DNA of 64,000 bases from Coemansia sp. RSA 487 (Eukaryota > Kickxellomycota > Kickxellomycetes > Kickxellales > Kickxellaceae): the NCBI GenBank assembly GCA_027577595.1, contig JANBRJ010000011.1, positions 209,842 through 273,841 on the forward strand. The letters run 5' to 3'. A program made the position numbers and the translations under genes. Shown in pieces: positions 1-9,701 of this stretch. Position 1 is the first letter of the stretch; each line of letters opens with the position of its first letter. The notes under the pieces were generated by a model. It saw only the letters and a program-made list of their open reading frames with translations, was not told the origin of the DNA and did no database searches.

Positions 1-610
1 ATCAGGTCGGGCCATTGCTCAGGGAAGTCGTTGTCGGCGATGATGGACACAGCCTCACCGATCTGTAGCTGGAGCTTCTTTGGAGTGGTCAGCATAAGCG
101 ATACGATCTCCTCCTTGACAGTCCTGCGGTCGTCAGCAGAGAGCAGGTCCTCGGTACATTCGTCCTGCGGCCAGCAGCGTTTGACAAAGTTTTTAAAGTA
201 CAGCGCGGCCGCAAACCTGATGTTGCCGTCGGTGGCATCGTTGTTGACCAGCTGCAGCAAGGGCACGACAAAGTGCGGCGTCTGCTCGATCGCCTTCAAA
301 AAACTCTCGGCTATTGTTAAAGGAAGTAAGGAGGGGGAGGGCAAAAGACACGGCAAAAATAGCAACAACAGCAACAAGGCGGGTATGTTGAGAAATAGTG
401 TGTGCAATAGCGACAGTGTTATTGTTTAGTAGCAATAGTCTCTTAGCAGAGAGGAGGGAGGGGGAGAGAATGCATAAATAGTTGTCGAATTTCTAAAGGG
501 AGGAAAGCTTGCTTACCTTGTTTGCGCGTCTGTGCAGTGGGGCTGAGGGTCTGCTGTAGGCTCTGTGCTAGTGACTCTTGCGAGACATTGGTGCCGTTGC
601 TTGCTGACAT
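1..610 (-). CDS. CSE1: CSE1/exportin-2 (importin-alpha re-exporter), 5' part
   Basis: N-terminal part of a CSE1/CAS exportin, the karyopherin that returns importin-alpha to the cytoplasm with RanGTP. Two exons: 517-610 (start codon at 608-610) and 310 down to the window edge. The intron at 311-516 has a GTAAGC donor and an AATAG acceptor. The joined frame gives a continuous importin-beta N-terminal domain: RKQAESFLKAIEQ, then IRFAAALYFKNFVKR, then ADNDFPEQWPDL. These correspond to the family's 'RRPAEKFL', 'ASVTFKNYIKRNW' and 'REDFPQKWPDL' blocks. The 3' end lies outside the window. Assignment to CSE1 rather than another karyopherin rests on that order of blocks and the very short N-terminus. 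Confidence 0.85.
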
Positions 611-1297
611 TGTCTTTAACACGGTATCACTTTATGATTCAAGCGAGGACGGAGGCCGAATTTACCACAAACTGAAAAAAAATAACAAAACGTGTGCTCT
701 GCTGTGAATTCAAGAAAAATATAATAAATAGGAAAATTGTGAGCCAAGCCGCGTAAACAATGTCAAAAAGGTCTTGGATTCGGTTGCCTTCTTCAGCAGA
801 CGCGTAAATGAATAAATTGTAGAATATCTGTAGATAACTGGTTGGAAAGAAAGAAAAAAAGAGAGAAAGAGAAGGAAATGTTTGCTACAACCAGACAAAT
901 AGGAGGCTGTTTACGAGACTTTGGGTGGTGTTAAAGCGTCTGCAAAATGAGAAATGTGCGAAGAAAATACACTTAGTTGTGTTTTTTGCTTTCTGATTTC
1001 ATAGAAATAAAAAGGATGCCCAGACTTCTACAGAATTCCAAAATGCAAATGCAAATGCAAAATTCTGAAAACAGCTTTGTCCTCTGGCACTTTATGCTGA
1101 ATTTTGCCGCCTCCACGGGGTATTCCGTCTTATGGCCATAACCCGAGCCACCAAAAATGCAGCTATTTATTATGAGGTCCAAGGAGGTGTGTCTTTTAAT
1201 CGATAAAATGAAAGCCAGCTGATACTTTGACTGACTGATACGTGTGTGCTCTTTAGATCTTTATTTATTTCCCCTGCTTCGACATCCGAATAAAGCA
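611..1297. other. Gene-free spacer between CSE1 and ARV1
   Basis: About 690 bases between the divergent starts of CSE1 and ARV1, presumably holding both promoters. I see AT-rich sequence with A-runs and GA-rich tracts (around 841-880) but no coding frame, RNA gene or clear TATA element that I would defend. Confidence 0.4.
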
Positions 1298-2308
1298 ATG
1301 GCATCATTGCACACATCGATGCTTTTGGCACCGATCTACTATCTGCACACGCTAATATGCACGCTCAGCGCAACATCGGTAAAAACGCTTGGGTCGACAG
1401 ATACAATAACGTGCAACCGGATGGGATGCGAGTGCCATGTGCTCGGCGACGTCCAGTACCGCGTGCTTGTTGCGCTAGTAACCGTTGCGGCACTGGCTGC
1501 TGTGGTGCTGACGTTTGGGCCACAGACGCCGCAATCGCCACTGATGGCAGAGCTTACGCCGTCACAGCAGGTAGAAACGGTAGCAGCAGGCCAAGTGTGC
1601 ATCGAGTGCGGGCGGCCGGTGGCCAGTCTGTACACCGAATACGGAGTGGGGCACATCCGACTGACACAGTGCGAAAACTGTAAAAGCTTTGCCGACAAGT
1701 ACGTGGAGCACGACGTGGTGATAGTGTTCATTGACATGCTGCTGCACAAGCCGCAAGTGTACCGCCACTTGCTGGTCAACAAGCTCGAGTTTCGGCAGCC
1801 AAAGATGGAGCGCAACGTCAGCAAGCTGTGTATTCTGTTGGTTCTCTTTAGCGTGTATATCGACTGGTTCCGGCTCGAGGAGGGTGGGCGGATGCGCAGG
1901 CAGAGCGAGCTGCTTTTCGGCCAGCAGCTGTCATTTGCTGCACAGTATTTGTTTATCCTCGTGCTGTCGGCCATTGACGCAGTGGCGCTGCTTGCTGGCG
2001 TGCTGCTGGCGTCGATCGTCCAGCAGCGCAGCTCTAGGCAGACCAAACGCTGGGCAACTATGGCCACCGCGCTGACCATCTCCAGCTTTGGCAAGGTGCT
2101 GATGATCATGCTAGTGATCTGGGAGTACAACGAGCCGTACTACCCGTGGCTCCTGGACACTCTTATCTTTACGTCGTATTCAACCGCAATGTCTGTGCTC
2201 TTCGACATCAACTCGCTATGGGCCAGTCTGATGGTCGTGTTTGGTATGGCCACCAAGCAGCTGTTCCATTTGGCGGCCCTGGTCGCCTCTTCGGCGCTGC
2301 TTTCGTAG
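1298..2308 (+). CDS. ARV1: ARV1 homolog (ER sterol/GPI homeostasis)
   Basis: ARV1 family ER membrane protein, involved in sterol trafficking and GPI-anchor synthesis in yeast. The ARV1 homology domain is clear: a zinc-binding pair of CxxC motifs (CIEC, then CENC 21 residues later), followed by KYVEHD and the block FIDMLLHKPQVYRHLLVN. The C-terminal half has several hydrophobic membrane segments. The first in-frame ATG is at 1298, giving a roughly 100-residue N-terminal extension with its own hydrophobic stretch before the zinc motif. Other ARV1 proteins begin almost at the zinc motif, so the ATG at 1544 (MAELTPSQQ) is a strong alternative start. The extension has coding-like third positions, which is why I kept the longer form. 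Convergent with the TBC gene. Confidence 0.85.
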   Translation: MASLHTSMLLAPIYYLHTLICTLSATSVKTLGSTDTITCNRMGCECHVLGDVQYRVLVALVTVAALAAVVLTFGPQTPQSPLMAELTPSQQVETVAAGQVCIECGRPVASLYTEYGVGHIRLTQCENCKSFADKYVEHDVVIVFIDMLLHKPQVYRHLLVNKLEFRQPKMERNVSKLCILLVLFSVYIDWFRLEEGGRMRRQSELLFGQQLSFAAQYLFILVLSAIDAVALLAGVLLASIVQQRSSRQTKRWATMATALTISSFGKVLMIMLVIWEYNEPYYPWLLDTLIFTSYSTAMSVLFDINSLWASLMVVFGMATKQLFHLAALVASSALLS

Positions 2309-2391
2309 CGCCAAGCCTCCCTTTCCTTGTACCACTTTTGTCCGCTAGATTGCATTTGCACCTGTTTTATATTCACATCTTTATTTCAATG

Positions 2392-2431
2392 GTAGGAGGG
2401 GAGAGGGGAGGAGGGGAGAGGAGAGGAGATA
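2392..2431 (+). repeat. Purine (GA-rich) tract
   Basis: An almost pure G/A run lying between the convergent 3' ends of ARV1 and the TBC gene. Low-complexity sequence; no function is inferred. Confidence 0.6.
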
Positions 2432-2473
2432 TTATGATTAGAGAATAGAGCGAGCAAACCCGCCGCTATGCGT

Positions 2474-3802
2474 TTAGGGATGCATTTGGAACTGCTGGAC
2501 CAAAAGCCATGCGTACATCACCATGGTTGCAGAGGCCACGGTGGCAAAGAGAATAGGCCAGCGATGCTGCAGCGCCAGGTCGCGGGCCTTTTGCGCGGTG
2601 CTAGTGAGATCAATGACTCTTGCCATGCGATTCACAACAGCACGCCCATTACTGCCGCCACCACTGCTACCACTGGCCGCCGAAGCGGACTCTGAGACCA
2701 GCGGGTGGCACCCATTCAGGATGGGCACCAAGCCAACGAACGCCCTAGGCTGCGCCGGGTCCAAGCGTCTCCACGTAGCCTCGAACGAATTGACTGCCGA
2801 TAGCTTCGGCAGATGGCTGTTGCCCATGTGCTGCAGCTTTGTCGCCGGATAATCGCGCTCCAAGCAATACGAGTCGGCGATGATGTGACGCCACTCGCCG
2901 TCGCCAACGGTCTGCGGCAGCTGTGCCAGCGTCGTGTGGACGATGGCGAAATCGCGATCGCAAGCAAGGATCGCGTGTTCGTTGCGCTTGACAAGCGCCG
3001 CGGCCATGTAGACGATTTGCAGCGGCGGGCTGACTATCAGGAAGTCGTAGATGCGGCAGATGTCCTCGAACCCGTCGATGTCGTGCGCAAACCACGTCAG
3101 CACCCAGCTGATAGCAAAGAACGGCGGAACGTCGAGCTCCGCCAGCAGCGCGTGCACATCGGGGCTGACAGTCCGGAGAAGCACATAAAGGAGCTGCAAT
3201 TGCACCAGCACGTTATCTAGATTGCTTGACATTGCGTCACGCACAAAGAACAGCGCCACCATTTTGGAAGCCTCTGCGGCTGGCCGCTCGCTGCCAAATA
3301 CGCACAGAAACGTTAGCGCCAATTCATGGAATCCTTGGTAGTATCCGAGCCACGGGTACTTGCGAAGCACCGCGCACACAACGTTGCCCAGTTGCTCCTG
3401 CCGCTTCTTTGTGGCTGCCTCGTCCTTCCTGTACTCGGTTGATTTGGGCAAGCTGGTACGTACAATATCTAGCGCCACTTGCGGCTCGTCCGGGTGCGCC
3501 GATTCCCCGGGTTTCTCCTCATCGCTAGGCTCGGGCTCTGTCAGCGACCGAAAGTTGAGTAGCAGGGGCCATGCGCGCCGCCGGTTGCGCATTGTTTGCA
3601 GCCCACCGCCTGTCCGCGCCAGCTGCTTGAGCTCGGTCAGGTCGACGCTGGCGATTGCCTGTGCGATGCGTTTGGCCCGTGGCTCTGCTGCTGACCCGGA
3701 GGACTCTGTGCTGCTTGCTCGGCTGCGGCTGTGTGTGGGGTTTGAGCCTGTGGCTACTGCGTGTTTCCGTCGTCTGGGCCGGGGTTTCTCATTCATCGTC
3801 AT
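2474..3802 (-). CDS. TBC1D20/Gyp8-like Rab GTPase-activating protein
   Basis: TBC-domain Rab GAP of 442 residues. The TBC dual-finger residues are visible: the arginine finger in VALDIVRTSLPKS (Arg115) and the glutamine finger in LGYYQGFHELA (Gln156). A helical TBC body follows (FAISWVLTWFAHDI; YDFLIVSPPLQIVYMAAAL). A single hydrophobic segment at about 415-437 near the C-terminus resembles the tail anchor of yeast Gyp8 and animal TBC1D20, which act on Ypt1/Rab1 at the ER-Golgi. The first ~50 residues are basic and Ser-rich. The start is ATGACGATG at 3802. Divergent from the SPT2-like gene, 436 bases away. Subfamily assignment is by domain order plus tail anchor. Confidence 0.8.
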   Translation of the reverse strand: MTMNEKPRPRRRKHAVATGSNPTHSRSRASSTESSGSAAEPRAKRIAQAIASVDLTELKQLARTGGGLQTMRNRRRAWPLLLNFRSLTEPEPSDEEKPGESAHPDEPQVALDIVRTSLPKSTEYRKDEAATKKRQEQLGNVVCAVLRKYPWLGYYQGFHELALTFLCVFGSERPAAEASKMVALFFVRDAMSSNLDNVLVQLQLLYVLLRTVSPDVHALLAELDVPPFFAISWVLTWFAHDIDGFEDICRIYDFLIVSPPLQIVYMAAALVKRNEHAILACDRDFAIVHTTLAQLPQTVGDGEWRHIIADSYCLERDYPATKLQHMGNSHLPKLSAVNSFEATWRRLDPAQPRAFVGLVPILNGCHPLVSESASAASGSSGGGSNGRAVVNRMARVIDLTSTAQKARDLALQHRWPILFATVASATMVMYAWLLVQQFQMHP

Positions 3803-4238
3803 TGCGGGTTATTAAAGAATAGGCTGATGAAAAAAAGGGCGTATCGAAGGTAGGAAAGAGGAGGGAATGCAAATGATGAAAGCAGAGGCAGGTGACAAAG
3901 CGCAGAAAAAGCTGCTTTATTTCTACGCTGTCGGCTATTTTTTTCCAGTTCTGGGTTTACTGGACTTGAACAACTGTTGGAATGTGGCTATTGGCACAAA
4001 GCCCCTGCAAGCTCTGCTCTGGCTTTGGCTGACTAGCAGGAAAGCGCCACGGTATCAGGTTTTGGCATCTAAAGCTCAATCGAAAAAACCACATTTTTGT
4101 CTTTTTTTTGGAACCAAGGGTTCATTTGCTCTTTTTATTTAGAATTTTCCATTACTTTAGTTTCCTCTTCTTTCTGGGTACACTGTGAATTGCTTTGTTG
4201 CGCAGGCAAGAAAGTGCCTTTTGCATTTGCATACGATT
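3803..4238. other. Divergent promoter region, TBC GAP / SPT2-like
   Basis: Roughly 435 bases separating two divergent start codons. I found no convincing coding frame or RNA gene. T-rich runs occur near 3945 and 4100-4140. It presumably contains both promoters and 5' leaders. Confidence 0.4.
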
Positions 4239-5801
4239 ATGACAATGGATACCGAGGTAAGAGCAATTCCTTTTTCTTCTGTTTCATTGCATAGCTGCTA
4301 CGCACCAATTTGCCATTGCCTTTGACTAACCTTTGTTCCTCTCACCCTTTACGGCTTGTAGTTTGAAAAGCTTATGCGCTTGGCTGAAAAGACCACCATT
4401 GATATCCAGCGCAACTCGTTGGAGCGGAAAAGGGCTACAGGCTCCATCGGACGGCAGGTCGTGTCCGGGAGCCGTGAGGAGCAAGAGAAACGGCGCAGAC
4501 AGGAGTTAGAGCGGCGGGTTCGGCAGCGCGAGGAGGATGAGCGGCAGCGGCAGATACGCGCAAAGGAGAGTCTGGAGAGAAAGCGACAGGAGCGGATAGA
4601 GGCAGAGAGGGCCGAAGCAGCGATGTGCCAGAAACGCAATCACTCGCAAAAGACACAGCAGAAACAACCGCAACAGGGGCAGAAGACACGCCAGCAGACA
4701 TCACACAATGGGGTGGCGGTACGAACGGCACGGAATGCTGTCCCTGACAAGGCCGTGCCTGCCCAACCAAGGCGCGCCACGAGCACGGTGCCGCTGTCGT
4801 ACGAAGAGCTCATGAGCATTGCGTCGGGGAAACAGACTCGCTCGCCTTCACTGCAAAAGAAAATAGCATCGAAGCAGCGCGATCTTCCGCAGACGCACAG
4901 ATCTGGCCAGCGCTTACCGTCGGAGCCCAAACACCAGCACCGAGCCGCTGTTCCAATTAAAGCTTCATCGTCAGCACCGTCTTTGTCGCGGCCATGCCAG
5001 CAGGCAGACACTGGTATTTCCACACGCCGTCCTGCTCCTTCCCCTCCAACACAGCCATTTGTGCGCGCAGCATCAGCATCGCGTAAAGGTGGGTCGAAGG
5101 CGCCCAACTCCCAAAAGACCGCTACTGTACCTGTCCAACTAGAGCGTTCACCACGCAGACAGCCTCCTGAACGCGGAGTCGACCGTTTTGGCGTCATCCC
5201 GAAATTTACAGCCAAGCAAGGCAATCCTGTGCGCGCCACTCCCTACCCGCTGCCTGGATCGTCGGATGCACGGCGGCGAAACATGCGCGATGGCCCAGCC
5301 ACCACACCCATCCGCACAGACCCACGGGCTCGCGCATCAGCCAGCGATCGCAGGGCCCCTACATCTGCTTCAATCACACCTCACACTCGCCGCAGCAATA
5401 TCTCATCACACCCTCCTCTACGTGACAGCCGCCAGAGGGCGCCAGTCTCCAGGCCTATGAAACCGTCTGAACCAAAACGGCCCCGCGCCTCCAAATACGA
5501 TGATTATGACGATGACAGCGAATACGACTCAATGGACGACTTTATCGTCGACGACGAGGGCGGCGACAGTGGTGGCGGCTACCGTGTCGGCTCGATACGC
5601 GAGATGTTTGGCGTACGGTACCATGACGTCAACGATGAGGATGACGATGATATGGAAGTATCGGCGATGCAACAGATGCGCGAGGACAAACGTAGTGCTA
5701 GAATCGGCCGCCTTGAGGATGACGAGGAGGAGCGTCGCCTAGCTGAAGAGGAACGCGAACGCGAACGCCGCCGCCGCCGCCGAATCCGTGAACAGCAATA
5801 A
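4239..5801 (+). CDS. SPT2: SPT2-like chromatin (histone chaperone) protein
   Basis: SPT2 family histone chaperone acting on H3-H4 during transcription. Two exons, 4239-4256 and 4362-5801. The first encodes only MTMDTE (a second in-frame ATG at 4245 is possible), then a 105-base intron with GTAAGA donor and TTGTAG acceptor. The protein has an Arg/Glu/Lys-rich coiled region (about residues 35-95), a long Ser/Pro/Gln-rich disordered middle, and an acidic C-terminal SPT2 domain. Diagnostic blocks are DDFIVDDEG, IREMFGVRYHDV, the acidic run DEDDDDMEVS and DKRSARIGRLEDDEEE. The domain position and the FGxRY-like block fit the family well. The very end is a basic/acidic helix. Divergent from the TBC gene. 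Confidence 0.82.
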
Positions 5802-6034
5802 TGATTGTAAAGCTTTTTCTCGCTGAACTGGCATCGGCTCACGTGCATACCCCCCTTAAATCAATATTCCTTGGTATAGGTTTTATTATCATTTTTCAAA
5901 ACTTTGTGCTTTTTTCCATTTCTGTTCATCCAAATCATTCTCTTCTGTCCTTGTATAAAAAAACGCTCTTTATGTTACTTTCCTAGTGGACTGCTTTTAT
6001 TTATATATTTTGGTTTCCACTATATACCACAAAA

Positions 6035-6973
6035 ATGTCGGAGCAATCTCGAAACGCTGGGCCTGGGGGCAGCAACAACAGCAACAACAATGGCGGAAGT
6101 GGGTCTGCATCGGCAAAGAAGCGCCAGCGCCAGACAGCGCTTACGCCTGCAGGGCTACTCCGGCAACGGAAACGACGTGGCGGCAGTACCAGCAGCAGAA
6201 CACCTAGCGGATCGCGGTCAGGCACGCCAACACCCACAAAGCTCCGGATGTCAATGAGCCAGGGCTCGCTTGCACTGCCCGACGCTGGTTCTGTAGCGGA
6301 TAGGCGGGGCGGCGGGGGAAGACGTGGGAGTATGCTGGGGCTATCGCCCTCTGCGGCGGATTATGTGTCCACACACGTGTCAGCCGACAAAGGGACTAGT
6401 TTGCCAAATAGTGGTGCTAATGAAGGCGCCCGGCACGGCAATTCACAGCGGCGTGGCAGCAAACAACGCGCTGCTTCAATAAGCGGCGGCGGCGGCGGCG
6501 GCGGCGGCGGACAGTTGGCCGCTAGTTCTGGTGAAGTGGCGGACCACGAATACGACGACGACGACGACGATATGCATGGCGCCGGCGATTCAAATATCGA
6601 TGATAGCGAGCTGACACTAATCCGCCAAAGCCAGGAGGAAGTCAAGGAGCTGTGGGACCAGATGAGCGATGAGCAAAGCCAGCGCTACGGTGTCTACCGC
6701 CGAACCGCGCTCAACAAGGGGTCGATGAAAAAACTCGTCTCCAGTATCCTGAACCAGCAAGTGTCGTCGACGCTGACCTTCGTGGTGGCTGGCTTTTCCA
6801 AGGTGTTTGTTGGCGAGATCGTCGAGCGCGCTATTCAGATCCAGCACGAAAAAGGCGAGGACGATGGCAGCCCGCTTACCCCGGAACATCTGAGAGAGGC
6901 GTACCGTTTGTACAAGAAGGAGTCGCAGATACCTTTGTCCAGTGGAAGTGGCTTTGCTAAACGGCTCTTTTGA
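6035..6973 (+). CDS. TAF11: TFIID subunit 11 (TAF11)
   Basis: TAF11 (human TAFII28), a histone-fold subunit of TFIID that pairs with TAF13. The protein has 312 residues. The first ~185 are low complexity: Asn/Ser/Gly-rich, with a nine-Gly run encoded by a (GGC)n tract and an Asp run. The last ~110 residues hold the conserved domain: YGVYRRTALNKGSMKKLVS, ILNQQVS, then VVAGFSKVFVGEIVERAIQIQ and LTPEHLREAYRLYKKE. These match the TAFII28 fold, including the AGxxKVFVGEIVE helix. The ATG at 6035 follows an A-rich context. Convergent with the desaturase gene. The long disordered leader is unusual only in length. Confidence 0.92.
   Translation: MSEQSRNAGPGGSNNSNNNGGSGSASAKKRQRQTALTPAGLLRQRKRRGGSTSSRTPSGSRSGTPTPTKLRMSMSQGSLALPDAGSVADRRGGGGRRGSMLGLSPSAADYVSTHVSADKGTSLPNSGANEGARHGNSQRRGSKQRAASISGGGGGGGGGQLAASSGEVADHEYDDDDDDMHGAGDSNIDDSELTLIRQSQEEVKELWDQMSDEQSQRYGVYRRTALNKGSMKKLVSSILNQQVSSTLTFVVAGFSKVFVGEIVERAIQIQHEKGEDDGSPLTPEHLREAYRLYKKESQIPLSSGSGFAKRLF
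6484..6510 (+). repeat. (GGC)9 trinucleotide repeat inside TAF11
   Basis: A perfect GGC trinucleotide run coding for the polyglycine stretch in the disordered N-terminal half of TAF11. A GAC run coding for polyaspartate follows about 45 bases later. Likely length-variable between strains. Confidence 0.8.
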
Positions 6974-7216
6974 TCTTGATGTCAATAGTAGAGCTCGCGA
7001 TATCCTTACTGACTTGCTCATTTTTTGTATTGTAAGCCTGGAAAATTAAAAAAAATTTGACAGCATAGCGGATGACAGGACAAAATGTAATAGCCAATAT
7101 GTGTGTGTTTGCAATACAGGGGAGTTATAAGAATATGTAGTAAAGAAAAAAGAGCACTCCCTTGCGTACGGCTGATAAAGAGAGAGGACTCCCATCCCAA
7201 CGGTTGTTGTCTCTGT

Positions 7217-8905
7217 TTAGTACGTAACTCCGGACTTTGGAACTGACGTGTTTCTGTAGAACAGAATGGATCCGGTGTCCTCGACAAAGTGGCAATGCTT
7301 GTAGTTGTGGTACAGGGACACCAGGACGTTTGTATCGTCATAATGGTAGTACTTTCCAAGCTTCTTCTTGATGTGCTTGGTGGCTTCAACAGCGTGGTAG
7401 TGTGGCATTTGCGAGAACAGGTGATGGGCGACGTGGGTGTCCTGGATGTGGTGCAAGCAGGTGTTGAGGATCCATCCGTAGTCACGGTCAATGGTGCACA
7501 GGGCGCCGCGGATAAAGTCCCACTGGTCATCAGCGTAGTGCGGTACCGCGGCATCCGTGTGCTGCAGATAGGTGATGGTGACCAACCAGAAGTTGACCAT
7601 CAAGTAGGGCATGCCGTAGTAGAAGAAAACGGTGGCCGCCGAGAAGCACCAGGTGGCGTAGGCGAGCACGCTGGCCGTCAGCAGAAGCCCAATGTCGCTC
7701 ATCACGATCTGCCAGAACTGGTCGGGCCGGAACAGAACGGATTGCGGGTTGAAATGCGATGCTCCGCGCGAGTACTTGGGACCGGATGAGTTCTGGTACA
7801 GGTACAGGGGCCATCCAAGCACCGACTGCCCGATGAGCTTGCCCAGATGGTAGAGCGGCGAGTCTTCAAACACCGACTCGGTTTCCCATGCTGGCGTCGA
7901 CGGCTTTCCTTGCATCCCGCGGTACGACTTTGTGCGCGGAACAAACACCTCGTCACGGTTCATGTTGTTTGTGTTCTTATGGTGCTGCGAGTGGGTGTGG
8001 CGCCACGAGTAGTACGGAACCATCAGCGCCGAGTGCAGAACCCATCCAGTCACGTTGTTGATCGTCTTGTTTGCCGAGAATCCGCCGTGCCCACTACAGA
8101 ATTCCAATAAAGACAAGATGCATGGCATTGCAAAATATTCATATTTTTGTTTTGAGCATGGCCGACGGCGATCGCTTTTTTTGCATGCAGGATTTGCCGT
8201 TTGCTGACTTGTTCTGCTTTTGGCAACAAACCAAAAGATTGAAAAGCTGGGCTTTTTCAGGTGCTCGCAGCCAAAAAACGGACAAGATGGTTGAATTCCA
8301 TTCTAACATGCTCCATTGGTAGACCGAGGGCGACTTTAGGATAGAGAGAGGCGGCGCAAGCCATTTTCTTTACGTGAATGCATTGTTACCTCTTTTGTCC
8401 GGTAAAAAAAGGGATTGTTTTAGGGAACCCAAGCACAAGCCAAACCACGGAAACACAAGAAAACCTCCACGCATGCAAACAAAGCAAACAAATAAGAAAT
8501 GCTTGTGTCCTGCAGTCTGTCCAAGAGAAAATACCTTCTGCATAGAAGATCAAAAAACTAAAGGCTCTTGAAAAATTTTTCATGTGATTGGGACAGGGGA
8601 CAACAGGGGGGATATGTAACAACTTACCATTCGTGTGCAATGACCCAGATACCCGTGCAAACGACGCCCTGGGCAATCCAGTAGAAGACCCAAGCTGGCA
8701 CACGCAGGAGCGGCGGCAGCATGTTGATATGGTTTGCGCATAGAGCCAGGAACGCCACACCACATAGATCATACGCTACATAGCTGAACGAGCGCAAGGT
8801 GTCGCGCTGGAAGCAGTGCTTGGGAACACAGTCGCGAAGCTCCTTTATGGTGAAGGACGGAGGAACAAAGTCCTTTTCAGGGTTGACGATTTTCTTTGCT
8901 CCCAT
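7217..8905 (-). CDS. FAD2: Delta-12 fatty acid desaturase (oleate desaturase)
   Basis: Membrane di-iron desaturase converting oleate to linoleate in the ER. Two exons, 8905-8628 and 8093-7217, give 384 residues. The 534-base intron has donor GTAAGT and acceptor TGTAG. It splits the first histidine box exactly: exon 1 ends in CAC GAA TG and exon 2 starts T GGG CAC, restoring HECGH at 91-95. The second box is HSQHH (127-131) and the third HVAHH (313-317). This spacing, plus QDTHVAHHLFSQMPHYHA, is diagnostic for the Delta-12/omega-3 family. I choose Delta-12 from overall resemblance, so an omega-3 activity cannot be excluded. The only in-frame ATG for the first exon is at 8905 (MGAKKIVNPEKDF). 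Convergent with TAF11. Confidence 0.9.
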
Positions 8906-9701
8906 TCTCTCGAGCGCGTTACGAAAAATCGGCAGATGAAGAGGAGAGAAAAAGGAAAGAACCAAGGACGGCAAAGGCAAGGTGTTGGTGTAAGCAGCAG
9001 GTGACAACGAGTCCAATACAAATGCTTCCTTTCCGATATGCTGGTACTAAAGCAACAGCGTTAACGTGTAGGTGATAAAGAGTGTAAAATAAAAAAGATA
9101 AAGGAAGTGACAGGAAGCTTGTCAGGATCTCCTCGCCACTGCCGACTTTATCGGTTTATATAGAGCAAGAATCTCCCAGATCTATCCTCCCCAAACGCCT
9201 CCAACAACAACAGCCACTGCTAGATGGGCAGGGAAGAAAAACCTGCACTACACTTTTACACCGCACCCCAACCACAAAAACCAGTCTGCAGATAACATGA
9301 AATGCAGTGTTGGTTGACTTTCGCTGGTGCATGTGGGCTGATTTGTTACTTTTTTTTCTAAAAAAAGTCTACTGCATTTTGATCGAATCAGAGGCTGTGT
9401 AAGATTATTCCTTTTCAATTTTTTTAATACGTCAAAAAAGAAGCCAATCGTCCTGCTGCCAACGCAGACCGTTTTTGTGCTTCAGAAGAGATGTGAACAT
9501 TGAAGCATTCAGCTAAATTAATTGTCTCATGTTATTGGTGAACATCGCCAAACATCACTCTTTGCAGTGGGTTCCGTCCTCCACACATAGTGCACAAGCA
9601 AATAAGCTGATAAATGTCAGAAGCAAGAAATAAAACTAATACAAGCAAATCGTAAAAGGTTGGTCCATTACAGGTGGGACAAATGAAAAAGGGGGAGGGA
9701 G
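8906..9701. other. Gene-free spacer upstream of the desaturase
   Basis: About 800 bases between the desaturase start and the bleomycin hydrolase stop, both on the minus strand, so it should hold the desaturase promoter. I see pyrimidine/purine tracts and AT-rich sequence but no gene. Confidence 0.4.

Noticed and set aside
1339-2130. 263-codon minus-strand open frame opposite ARV1
   Set aside because: Shadow of the ARV1 reading frame; Ser/Thr/Cys-rich composition typical of antisense frames.
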